Below are positions 37,866 to 46,500 of a DNA stretch of 48,025 bases, in pieces (within the stretch, counting starts at the first letter, position 1; each line of letters starts with the position of its first letter). Origin of the DNA: an uncultured Bacteroidota bacterium (lineage in GTDB: Bacteria; Bacteroidota; Bacteroidia; Chitinophagales; Chitinophagaceae); NCBI GenBank assembly GCA_903887005.1, contig CAISOH010000080.1, forward strand, positions 1-48,025, in the 5' to 3' direction. The notes beneath the pieces were generated by a model. The model ran no database searches. It was not told where the DNA came from and was given only the letters and a program-made list of their open reading frames with translations. The translations under genes were made by a program, and so were the position numbers.

Positions 37866-39284
37866 ATGGCGGAAGCGATACGTATGCCGTTGCTGAGTGA
37901 TACGATGAAGGAGGGTGTGATAGCGGAATGGCACAAAAAAGTAGGCGACACAGTAAAAGCAGATGATACAATAGCAGATGTAGAGACTGATAAAGCCACT
38001 ATGGAAGTAATGCCATATGTTGATGGCACGCTGTTGTATATCGGTGTGGAGAAAGGAAAGGGAGTGCCGGTAAATGGCATTATGGCTATTATAGGCAAGC
38101 CTGGGGAAGACTATCAATCTATTCTGGATGCTGAAGGTCTCTCCAAAGGAGAGGGAAGTGCTAAACAACCCGCGGCCGAAGCTACTCCTGCCCAACCTGC
38201 GGAAAAAGCACCTGCACCTGCTACCCAACCTGCGCCTGCTAAAGAAGCTCAACCGGCACCGGCAATTCAAACTGCAGCTGAAGTAACTCCGGCACAACCG
38301 ACAGCTACCGCACCTGTCCAGCCTGTGGCACAACCTTCTCCGGCGGAAACTAAAGAACAACCAGCGTCTGAAACCGATGATCGTTTGAAAGCTTCCCCGC
38401 TTGCCAAAAAACTGGCTGAAATAAAGGGCCTGGATATTCATGTTGTAAAAGGCAGCGGAGACGGTGGCCGTATCATAAAAAGAGACGTGGATACTTACAC
38501 GCCCCCACCACCCCAATCCGCTGCACCTGCGCCTTCTGCACCGGCAGTTCCTCCGGCTCCAAAAGCAGCGCCGGTAGTAGCCATATCCCAGCCAGCAGGA
38601 GAAGAAGGACACACAGATACTCCATTGACGCAGATGCGAAGGATTATCGCGCAAAAACTGTCGGAAAGTAAGTTCAGCGCGCCGCACTTTTATCTGCGCA
38701 TGACCATTACTATGGATAAAGCCATTGAAGCCCGTAAAGCCATCAATGAAATATCTCCGGTAAAGATCTCCTTCAATGACCTCGTAATAAAAGCATGTGC
38801 TACAGCGCTGCGGATGCATCCGGGTGTAAACAGTTCATGGATGGGCGACTTTATCCGTCAGAACCATCATATTCATATTGGCACAGCAGTAGCGGTGGAA
38901 GAAGGGCTGATAGTACCGGTTATAAAATTCGCCGACCAGAAATCATTATCTCAGATAGCACAGGAAGCAGGCAATCTTTATGAGAAAGCCCGTACAAAAA
39001 AAATACAGCCGCCTGAGTTTACGGGCAATACTTTTACCATTTCCAACCTCGGCATGATGGATATTGACGAGTTTACCGCCATTATCAATCCACCGGATAG
39101 CTGCATACTTGCAGTGGGTAAAATAACGCCTACGCCGGTAGCAGAGAATGGCGCCGTGGTAATACGCCAACTGATGAAAATAACACTCAGTTGCGACCAC
39201 CGTGTTGTAGATGGCGCTGTCGGTTCCCGTTTCCTGCAAACATTGAAGACCCATTTGGAAAACCCGGTAACGATGCTTGTGTAA
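37866..39284 (+). CDS. Dihydrolipoamide acetyltransferase (2-oxoacid dehydrogenase E2)
   Basis: A 472-residue E2 component, most like pyruvate dehydrogenase E2. The lipoyl domain (1-80) carries the lipoyl lysine at 43 in VETDKATMEV. A long Ala/Pro/Gln-rich flexible linker (about 98-170) lets the lipoyl arm swing. A peripheral subunit-binding domain follows (KASPLAKKLAEIKGLDI to IKRDVDTY). The C-terminal catalytic domain (about 235-472) has FTISNLGMMDIDEFTAIINP and the active-site motif DHRVVDGAVGSRFLQTL with its histidine. E1 and E3 are not in the window. Substrate choice (pyruvate or branched-chain acids) is by overall resemblance only. Confidence 0.93.
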   Translation: MAEAIRMPLLSDTMKEGVIAEWHKKVGDTVKADDTIADVETDKATMEVMPYVDGTLLYIGVEKGKGVPVNGIMAIIGKPGEDYQSILDAEGLSKGEGSAKQPAAEATPAQPAEKAPAPATQPAPAKEAQPAPAIQTAAEVTPAQPTATAPVQPVAQPSPAETKEQPASETDDRLKASPLAKKLAEIKGLDIHVVKGSGDGGRIIKRDVDTYTPPPPQSAAPAPSAPAVPPAPKAAPVVAISQPAGEEGHTDTPLTQMRRIIAQKLSESKFSAPHFYLRMTITMDKAIEARKAINEISPVKISFNDLVIKACATALRMHPGVNSSWMGDFIRQNHHIHIGTAVAVEEGLIVPVIKFADQKSLSQIAQEAGNLYEKARTKKIQPPEFTGNTFTISNLGMMDIDEFTAIINPPDSCILAVGKITPTPVAENGAVVIRQLMKITLSCDHRVVDGAVGSRFLQTLKTHLENPVTMLV

Positions 39285-39332
39285 TAATAGTTCAATTCCG
39301 AAATGGCTGAATGGCTCAATTAACATAACAAT

Positions 39333-39368
39333 AAAATTCAAAGCCCTTTAAAGAGAGCTTTGAATTTT
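39333..39368. terminator. Terminator after the E2 gene
   Basis: AAAATTCAAAGC and GCTTTGAATTTT make a perfect 12-bp stem around a 12-base loop. The loop contains CCTTTAAAG. It ends in a T run; the next gene starts just 30 bp on. Confidence 0.75.
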
Positions 39369-39399
39369 ATGTACTTTGGTGAAAATTTGTAGAAATAGT

Positions 39400-40179
39400 A
39401 TGAAGTATCTCCTTTCATTCTTATCATTAATGCTACTTGGTTTCTGCTCATTTGCACAGGATAATTATGAGATACAGATTTATGGTGCGCAAACCATACC
39501 GGGAGGCGTCACTATGCTGGAACTTCACAGCAATTATACTTTTGGCGGGCAACAGAATATACAGGATGGCGTCTTACCAACACATCATATGCTGCACGAA
39601 ACCATAGAAATAACTCATGGTTTTAATAACTGGTTCGAAACAGGATTTTACTTGTTTAATGCAATAGGCTCAGATAACCGGACAAACTTTGTAGGCAGCC
39701 ATATAAGGCCACGCGCTATGATACCTGAAAGCTGGCACTGGCCTGTGGGCCTAAGTCTTTCAGCAGAAGCAGGATATCAGAAACGCGGGTATAGCACAGA
39801 CGACTGGACGCTGGAGATACGGCCTGTTATAGATAAAACATGGAAGAAGTTTTACGTTTCATTCAATCCGGTATTTGATAAATCTTTGCATGGCCTCAAT
39901 CAAACCAGTGGCTTTGGTTTCTCCCCAAATCTGAAAGCCAGTTATAATATCTCTAAAAAAATTGCAGCAGGATTTGAATATTACGGCTCAATAGGGAACA
40001 TAACTATGCCGGACCCATACCAGCAGCAGCAACACCAGTTATTCCTAGCCGTGGACCTTGATTTTTCGCCTGATTGGGAATTCAACGCCGGTTATGGATT
40101 GGGGTTTACAGACGCAAATGATAATAGCATTTTCAAAATAATTCTTGGCTACCGCCTGCATAAAAAAAACAAAAAATAG
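39400..40179 (+). CDS. Outer-membrane beta-barrel protein, unknown function
   Basis: A 259-residue protein from ATG 39400, where a signal peptide begins (MKYLLSFLSLMLLGFCSFAQ); the open frame starts 8 codons earlier but overlaps the terminator region. The mature chain has alternating polar/hydrophobic strands with many aromatic residues (FETGFYLFNAIG, WKKFYVSFNPVF, AGFEYYGSIGNI, WEFNAGYGLGFT) and ends with IILGYRLH plus a lysine tail. This is the pattern of small outer-membrane barrels. No specific family was recognised. It stands between E2 and OsmC genes without a clear functional link. Confidence 0.7.
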   Translation: MKYLLSFLSLMLLGFCSFAQDNYEIQIYGAQTIPGGVTMLELHSNYTFGGQQNIQDGVLPTHHMLHETIEITHGFNNWFETGFYLFNAIGSDNRTNFVGSHIRPRAMIPESWHWPVGLSLSAEAGYQKRGYSTDDWTLEIRPVIDKTWKKFYVSFNPVFDKSLHGLNQTSGFGFSPNLKASYNISKKIAAGFEYYGSIGNITMPDPYQQQQHQLFLAVDLDFSPDWEFNAGYGLGFTDANDNSIFKIILGYRLHKKNKK

Positions 40180-40203
40180 CAGCCCCTGGTGTGGAGCTGC
40201 CGG
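40178..40203. terminator. Weak stem-loop between convergent genes
   Basis: GCAGC and GCTGC enclose CCCTGGTGTGGA, then come A/T-rich bases. It is between the barrel gene and osmC, which converge; the stem is short and T-run poor. Confidence 0.35.
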
Positions 40204-40226
40204 TAAAAAATAAAATATTAATCACG

Positions 40227-40640
40227 CTATACTAATGTAGCAGAAACCAATGTTTTCTCACAATTGAAAAGCTTACCTACAAGACAACCTTCATGAGCAT
40301 CGCCGGCAAGTTTTTTAAATTCTTCAGCTGATATTCCCGGCACTTTACCTGTCACCCTTAATTCGCTTTTCGTAATGGTACCATTATCCAGGGTAATATC
40401 GCACCTCGTTTCTAATTGTTCCGGAGTGAAATTTGCAGCGCCCAATACAAAAGACAGTTTCATTGTAAAACAGCCTGCATGTGCAGATGCTATCAGTTCT
40501 TCCGGATTGGTACCTACACCTTCTTCAAACCTGCTTTTGTATGAATACTGTGTTTTATTGAGCACAGTGCTTTGAGTGGTAAGGTGGCCACTGCCTTCTT
40601 TACCTGAGCCGTTCCATACGGCGGTTGCATTACGTTTCAT
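40227..40640 (-). CDS. osmC: OsmC-family peroxiredoxin-like protein
   Basis: A 137-residue OsmC/Ohr-fold protein which reduces organic hydroperoxides with a pair of cysteines. The N-terminal part has AVWNGSGKEGSGHLTTQS, then YSYKSRFEEGVGTNPEELIA with the conserved glutamate and S-A-H-A-G-C-F-T-M, the peroxidatic cysteine motif. The resolving cysteine lies in HEGCLVGKLFNC. Length and order are those of the OsmC subfamily. It is transcribed opposite to both neighbours. Confidence 0.93.
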   Translation of the reverse strand: MKRNATAVWNGSGKEGSGHLTTQSTVLNKTQYSYKSRFEEGVGTNPEELIASAHAGCFTMKLSFVLGAANFTPEQLETRCDITLDNGTITKSELRVTGKVPGISAEEFKKLAGDAHEGCLVGKLFNCEKTLVSATLV

Positions 40641-41124
40641 GAGAATTTTTTTTTGAACAGCAAAGATAATGGAAGTAGGTTGTATTCAAATGGGATTATG
40701 TTATGCCTGTATCAATATTGGATATTAATCATGAAATCAATGAAGTATAGTAAATATTTGAGTAGCGTCATCAAAAATACTTTACTTTGTAAGCTGTAGA
40801 AATGAAATCAAAACTATTCATTTTAATTTTTGCTGATACACTGGAGCGAAATGACACAAAAGTCTTACTGGTTTATTTTCGGGAAAACAACTGTTGATAG
40901 GGGAAAATTAGATAGTTATCTTATCAAAAAAACCGAAAACAAAAAGCCGGAAAATTAAGGCTTTCAGAACCGATCATTATCCAAATTCCAGATTTTGTAA
41001 AAGAACAATTGATATCAAATAGTGCAATTACAAAATTTTTATTTCATCAGCAACATTTCACATTATTGCAATACAACCCAAATTCCCAATCCCAAATTCC
41101 CAATTACGCCTTACCTTAGCGTCC
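40641..41124. other. Intergenic region upstream of the biotin carboxylase gene
   Basis: A 480-bp gap. It has one candidate microORF (40851-40958), the 11-mer AAGGCTTTCAG at 40957, and just before accC a run of AATTCCC-type words (about 41083-41106) with CTTACCTTAG close to a -7 element (one mismatch from TAnnTTTG). No other feature recognised. Confidence 0.5.
40851..40958 (+). CDS. Possible 35-residue microprotein
   Basis: ATG 40851 to TAA 40956-40958. The peptide starts MTQKSYWFIFGKTTVDRG and ends in a lysine/asparagine-rich tail. A GGAG lies 5 bases upstream of the ATG (a rare strong Shine-Dalgarno in Bacteroidota). No hydrophobic span and no family. It could be the stump of a decayed gene. 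Confidence 0.25.
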   Translation: MTQKSYWFIFGKTTVDRGKLDSYLIKKTENKKPEN

Positions 41125-42627
41125 ATGCAAAAAATACTCATCGCCAATCGTGGCGAGATTGCTATGCGCATCATGCGCACAGCAAAGGAAATGGGCATTA
41201 AAACAGTAGCTGTATTTTCAGAAGCCGACAGGAATATGCCCTTTGTACGATACGCTGATGAAGCGGTTTGTATAGGCCCTGCTTTATCTTCCCAGTCTTA
41301 CCTGCGTGGAGAAAAAATCATAGAAGTGGCTATAAAAACCGGTGCAGAAGGTATTCATCCCGGTTATGGATTTCTTAGTGAGAACGCTTCTTTTTCAAAA
41401 GCCGTTTCTGATGCCGGGCTTATTTTCATAGGGCCTTCAGCGCATTCCATTGAGGTAATGGGCAGCAAGATAGGCGCCAAGCAAGCCGCCAAAAAGTTTA
41501 ATGTACCCATGGTGCCGGGTACGGAAGAACCGCTGAAAGATATTGAAGAAGCACGAAAGGTAGCTGAAAGCATAGGCTTTCCCATACTGGTAAAAGCTTC
41601 CGCAGGCGGTGGCGGTAAGGGTATGCGCGTGGTGAATAATGAGGCCGAATTTGAAGAACAGGTACGGGCCGCGAAGAGCGAGGCGCTCAATTCGTTTGGA
41701 AATGATGATGTGTTTATTGAAAAGTATGTGGGCGCTCCAAAGCATATAGAGATACAGCTCATGGGCGACCAGCATGGCAACTATGTTTACCTGTTTGAGC
41801 GGGAATGCAGCATACAACGCCGCCATCAGAAGCTGATAGAGGAAGCGCCATCAAGCTGCCTGACCCCTGACATCAGAAAAGCGATGGGCGAATGTGCAGT
41901 TGCTGCGGCACGATCCTGCAACTATTATGGGGCAGGCACCGTAGAATTTCTGGTGGACGAACATCTGAATTTTTACTTCCTGGAAATGAACACCCGCCTG
42001 CAGGTGGAGCATTGCGTAACGGAAATGATAACCGGTATAGACCTTGTGAAAGAGCAGATAAATGTTGCGCGCGGCAATAAGCTTTCCTTCTCGCAGGATG
42101 ACCTTAAAATAAACGGACATGCTATAGAACTGCGGGTATGCGCCGAAGACCCATTCAATAACTTTCTGCCTGATACAGGTAAACTGGAAATATACCAGCC
42201 GCCAAAAGGCCCCGGTATCCGGGTGGATGATGGCTATGAAGAAGGGATGGATATACCTATCTTTTATGATCCTATGATCGCGAAGCTGATAGCTTATTCC
42301 TCAACGCGTGACGAAGCCATAGACCGGCTATGCCGCGCTATTGACGAGTATTATGTCAAGGGCATACAGACCACACTCGAATTTGGCAAATGGGCCGTGC
42401 AGACGGAGCAATTCCGCTCCGGAAAATTTGATACTAAGTTTATTGATAATTACTTCAAACCCGAATACCTTAATAAAGAAAATGCAGATGCGGAACAGGT
42501 TGCCGCTTTGCTTTCCGCATATATTTGGGAAAAAGACAAGAATCAAAGTAATGGCGCCACAGCACTCCCTCCATTAGCTATCGAAGCAAATGGGACTGTA
42601 AATAAATGGAAAATAAATCGCAGGTAA
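41125..42627 (+). CDS. accC: Biotin carboxylase (acetyl-/propionyl-CoA carboxylase subunit)
   Basis: A 500-residue biotin carboxylase; it carboxylates the biotin of a carrier protein using bicarbonate and ATP. Motifs are ILIANRGEIAMRIMRTAKEM at the start, KASAGGGGKGMRVV (ATP loop), RECSIQRRHQKLIEEAPS, and EMNTRLQVEHCVTE, in which the usual proline is cysteine. After the normal core of about 450 residues there is an extension of about 50 (starting near ENADAEQVAALL) as in Bacteroidota subunits that associate with a separate biotinyl protein. The carrier and carboxyltransferase genes are not adjacent, so the complex cannot be identified from context. Fatty acid synthesis or propionate use are both possible. 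Confidence 0.92.
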   Translation: MQKILIANRGEIAMRIMRTAKEMGIKTVAVFSEADRNMPFVRYADEAVCIGPALSSQSYLRGEKIIEVAIKTGAEGIHPGYGFLSENASFSKAVSDAGLIFIGPSAHSIEVMGSKIGAKQAAKKFNVPMVPGTEEPLKDIEEARKVAESIGFPILVKASAGGGGKGMRVVNNEAEFEEQVRAAKSEALNSFGNDDVFIEKYVGAPKHIEIQLMGDQHGNYVYLFERECSIQRRHQKLIEEAPSSCLTPDIRKAMGECAVAAARSCNYYGAGTVEFLVDEHLNFYFLEMNTRLQVEHCVTEMITGIDLVKEQINVARGNKLSFSQDDLKINGHAIELRVCAEDPFNNFLPDTGKLEIYQPPKGPGIRVDDGYEEGMDIPIFYDPMIAKLIAYSSTRDEAIDRLCRAIDEYYVKGIQTTLEFGKWAVQTEQFRSGKFDTKFIDNYFKPEYLNKENADAEQVAALLSAYIWEKDKNQSNGATALPPLAIEANGTVNKWKINRR

Positions 42628-43116
42628 GGAAAGTTGGCAAAATAAAATCCACTATGTTGGATAGTTATTTTTCTTTTATTAACTGCCATAGCTTTTTCAG
42701 CGAAGGCATGTTATGCGAGGCGCAAAATCCGCGAATAGTAAGCAATTTAACCCGGGTTCGATGATAAATATCAGTTATTAGCCAGGCCATTTCTATATTT
42801 TGATGGTTATTATGATACTTGTTGAGGTCTTGGTAGATGTCCCACACCTTTTCGGTGTGGGACATCTACGCTAAATATAGTTAACTTATTGATTGCCAAA
42901 TAAATAATCAACGAATTCACGTTATTTAAGGCTTTTGCAACGAAGCAGGAATGGAACGGCGTAGCCCTCACTGAGACAAATGAAAATAATTATGAACGAA
43001 GTAAAAGAACAGTCAAATTGGTGGACTTTATTTTATCATCGTTCCTAATCATATTTTTATTTAACATTGTTATTCCATAATTGATCACGATATTTATATT
43101 CTAAAATTTAAAGACC
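42628..43116. repeat. Repeat-filled intergenic region (dispersed unit, copy D)
   Basis: A 490-bp gap. From 42679 to 42712 it holds a version of the REP-nested hairpin (AACTGCCATAGC...AGCGAAGGCATGTT). From about 42755 to 42930 is a dispersed unit that recurs at about 47660-47850: TATCAGTTATTAGCCA, TTTCTATATTTTGATG, the dyad at 42834-42868, then CGCTAAATATAGTTAAC and ATTGATTGCCA. A 66-codon minus-strand frame here is made of these repeats and is not called as a gene. Confidence 0.75.
42834..42868. repeat. Large dyad, copy D
   Basis: TAGATGTCCCACACC and GGTGTGGGACATCTA (15 bp perfect) around TTTTC. It belongs to the same family as 24525-24557 but with a longer loop. Confidence 0.9.
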
Positions 43117-43419
43117 ATGGCAAACGAAAATGAAGAAATCACATCAAATGATCCGGAAAAGAGCAATACCGGCTCTGCGCATAAACATCACTCCTGGCTT
43201 GAAGAAGCAATCGGGAAAATAGATGCTGACTTTCCTTTATCGGGTGGAGAAACGGATGCGGAACTTGAGTCATCTGTCGAAGCAGAAGAACATGTAATCA
43301 GCAACCTGGTCGAAAATACCCTCGGGAAGATAGACACGGAGTTCCCGTTATCAGGAGGAGAAACAGATGCCGACCTCAATGCAGCCATCGGATCAGAAGA
43401 AAAAACGGAGGATGATTAG
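43117..43419 (+). CDS. Small acidic protein with two 31-residue repeats
   Basis: A 100-residue soluble, strongly acidic protein. Two direct repeats sit at residues 29-58 and 66-95: each has an amphipathic helix, then GKIDxxFPLSGGETDAxL and an acidic end. The shared core, FPLSGGETDA, is identical in both, offset by 37 residues. There is no signal peptide, cysteine or known domain. The N-terminal 27 residues contain KHHSW preceded by a low-complexity polar stretch. It is a free-standing gene between accC and the NHL giant, followed by a strong terminator. It may be a binding or adaptor peptide; function unknown. Confidence 0.65.
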   Translation: MANENEEITSNDPEKSNTGSAHKHHSWLEEAIGKIDADFPLSGGETDAELESSVEAEEHVISNLVENTLGKIDTEFPLSGGETDADLNAAIGSEEKTEDD

Positions 43420-43489
43420 CCCCGGCCTTAAAGCGAGGAAACTGTAAAGCCCCGCTCAGTCCGCGATTTCCCAGACCTCCGCTAAATAA

Positions 43490-43520
43490 TACCGCCGGAT
43501 TGCTGAACAATCCGGCGGTA
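43490..43520. terminator. Strong bidirectional terminator
   Basis: TACCGCCGGATT and AATCCGGCGGTA make a perfect 12-bp stem around GCTGAAC, followed by AAAAACTACTGTTTTT. It lies between the convergent repeat-protein and NHL genes. Confidence 0.85.
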
Positions 43521-43560
43521 AAAACTACTGTTTTTCTGTCCGCAATAAGCGGTTACTGTA

Positions 43561-46500
43561 TTAATTTTTCAACCACTTCAGCACTTCCGAAGTCGTGTTG
43601 TTGGTCAGTTTGATGATGTACATTCCGGGCGCAAGGGAAGCGGCCTTTATTTGTATTGTGCTGCTGCCTTTACTCCATTTATCACTCATTATTTCCCTGC
43701 CTGTAGGGTCATACATGGTTACCGCAAGCGCATCGTTAACCGGGTGCTGGGCATACAGGTTTACTATGCTGTTGTCCTGTCCCTGCTGCGATAACCAATA
43801 CTTATTATTGTCAACAATGTTTACCGGCATAATTCCATTGGTAGAAATTACAATTGAAGCCGAAGTGCCAAGGCATCCGTTCGAGTCAACGGTAATCGTG
43901 TAGGTACCAACACCCGGAGTTGGGAACCATGTAAAAGGATTGGTAACAGCTCCCGTTATTGGAGTTCCTGCAAGGTTCCATTGAAGTGTTGAATATGCGC
44001 CGCTGCAGAAAAGCTGGGATCCTGACTGGACGATAACAGGGTGAGGCGTGGGGTTTACTGTAACATTATAAGAGAAAGCATTGGTCTTAATACCTGAGTA
44101 AATTGTCAGTGTTACTACGAATGTACCTGCTCCGGAGTTAAAACAAATGGTAGGCGTGTCAACATATACATTGGAGATGAACGGCCCCGCAGGGGTTACC
44201 GACCATTTAATGCTATCCGTACTGCCTATGCTGGTATTGGAAAAGTGTATGCAGCTATCCTGGCATATCGGTAAGGAGGAGTAAAATGAGGTATCAAATG
44301 ATGCAAGCAATACGGTCGTTACTTTACGTATTACATTGTTGTCCCTGTCAGCAATATAGAAACTGCCTGCATCATCAGTGCTCAGACCTATAGGGTTTCT
44401 CATTGTTGCTTTTATAGCCGCACCGCCATCACCGCTATAACCGAAAGTACCATTACCGGCTACGGTTGAGATTTTTCCTGCAATATCAATTCTGCGGATA
44501 CGCTGGTTGGTGAAATCAGCTATAAGAATACTATGAGTAGTATCCATTATCACGGCTGCAGGTTGTGATAACTTGGCTGAAGTCGCCGGACCACCATCAC
44601 CGCTGAAACCGTTCACACCCGTACCTGCAATGGTTGCTATATTACCTGAAACTTTATCTACCCTGCGGACAACATTATTGAGGAAATCCGCAATAAATAC
44701 ATTTTGCCCGCCATCAATATACACGCCTTTAGGGTCACTGAGCGTAGCGCTTAATGCTGCTCCGCCATCCCCTGTATAACCCGCAGTACCAGTACCCGCA
44801 AAAGCGTTAATAATACCAGTTGTCAAATTCACTACCCGCACCTTGTTATTATTCCCGTCAGCAATATACAAATTACCGAAAAGGTCACAGGCAATGCCCT
44901 GGGGATAATATAATTGGGCGCCAAGAGCCGAACCGCCATCGCCGCCAGGGCCTACAGAGCCGTTGCCTGCAACAGTGGTAACGATATTGGTAGCCTTGGT
45001 TACTTTACGGATACGGTTATTTCCCATATCCGAGATATACAGATTACCAGCCGCATCGAGCGCAACGCCATTCGGGTTATCCAGCATGGTTTTGGTAGCA
45101 ACCGATCCATCTGCTGTAAAGCCCTGGAAACCCGTACCTGCAAAAATACTGATATTGCCTGTCGGGTCTATTTTACGCACTACATGATTATCCCGGTCTG
45201 CAAGGAAAACGTTCCCGGTCTTATCGGTTGTAACGGAATAAGGCTGGTACAGCATAGTAGCTGTGGCCGGGCCGCCGCTGGCTAAGAAGCCGGCTACTCC
45301 AGTTCCTGCTATGGTAGTAATGATTTTTGTAATAGCATTAACCTTGCGCACCACGCTATTCAGCTGGTCGGTAATATACAGGTCGCCGGTAAACTGGTCC
45401 ACCTCAAGGCCGGATATCTGGTGCAGCTTTGCAGCATTTGCCAGTCCGCCATCTCCGGTATAACCCACTGCTCCGGTTCCTGCATAGGTGGATATTTTTC
45501 CTGATGCAATGTCCACCGCACGCACTACATTATTCAGCGCATCGCCAACATAAAGCGTCGGGCCTGCATTGTAATAAGCAACACTTACCGGAGCACTGAA
45601 CGTAGCGAGGGCAGCCGCGGCCCCGTCTCCGGTATAACCCCATACACCTGTTCCGGCAAAAGTGCTCATCACGCCTTTCCCGTCCACCTTGCGCACCACA
45701 TTATTGGCCCTGTCGGCAATATACATATCACCGGTTGCAGCAGTAGTAACTCCCGTAGGATTTTTCAGTTCCAGGTAAGTAGCAAGGCCACCATAGCCGG
45801 AAGTTCCATTCCCACCAATGGTATAAATATCGCCTATAACACGGCCTGAGGGAGGTGCTGCATTATATACTATGCGGATACGCTCATTTTTAGTATCTGC
45901 GATCAGCAGATTGCCGGTATTATCTAACGTAATGCCTTCAGCAAACGCGATTTGCGAGGTAATGGCAGGATATCCGTCACCGCCATAAAAAGCGGTACCG
46001 TTTCCGGTATAGTTATTTATTATTCCTCCCGGAGTTACCATATCAACATGGTTATTAGCCTGGTCGGCAATATATACATTACCGGTAGCATCCACCACCA
46101 CGCCTGTAGGATTATTCAGAAAGGTAGTTGTACCTGATATTCCATAAGTGGTCGTACCGGCACTCCCGGCAACAATATCACCTGCAATACCAGTGATAAA
46201 TCCTGTTAATACTGTTATTTTAGCAACATTATTAGCGCCGGAATTTGCTATATAGACATTGCCTGTTGCATCTTGCGCAACTCCTGAAGGACTATTTAAA
46301 AGAGAAGCGTTTGCCAGGGCGCCGCTTACAAAATTCCCTGCCGCACCGGTACCGGCAACTGTCGTAACAGCGCCACCTGTAATTTTACGGATACGGTTAT
46401 TGCCTTTATCAGCTACATAAACAATAGTACCCGCACTATTTACACTAACGCCGGTAGGGTTAGTAAATTTTGCCGCTGCGGCCGCACCATCATTAAAACC

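Noticed and set aside
37860-38819. A 319-residue Arg/Cys/Ser-rich minus-strand frame over the E2 gene
   Set aside because: It is the shadow of the Ala/Pro-rich linker and catalytic domain; E2 is certain on the plus strand.
42665-42865. A 66-residue minus-strand frame next to accC
   Set aside because: It runs through the large dyad and the REP-nested hairpin; the same DNA occurs at 47660-47850 with stops in the equivalent frame, and its C-terminal words come from the repeat. It is repeat-derived.
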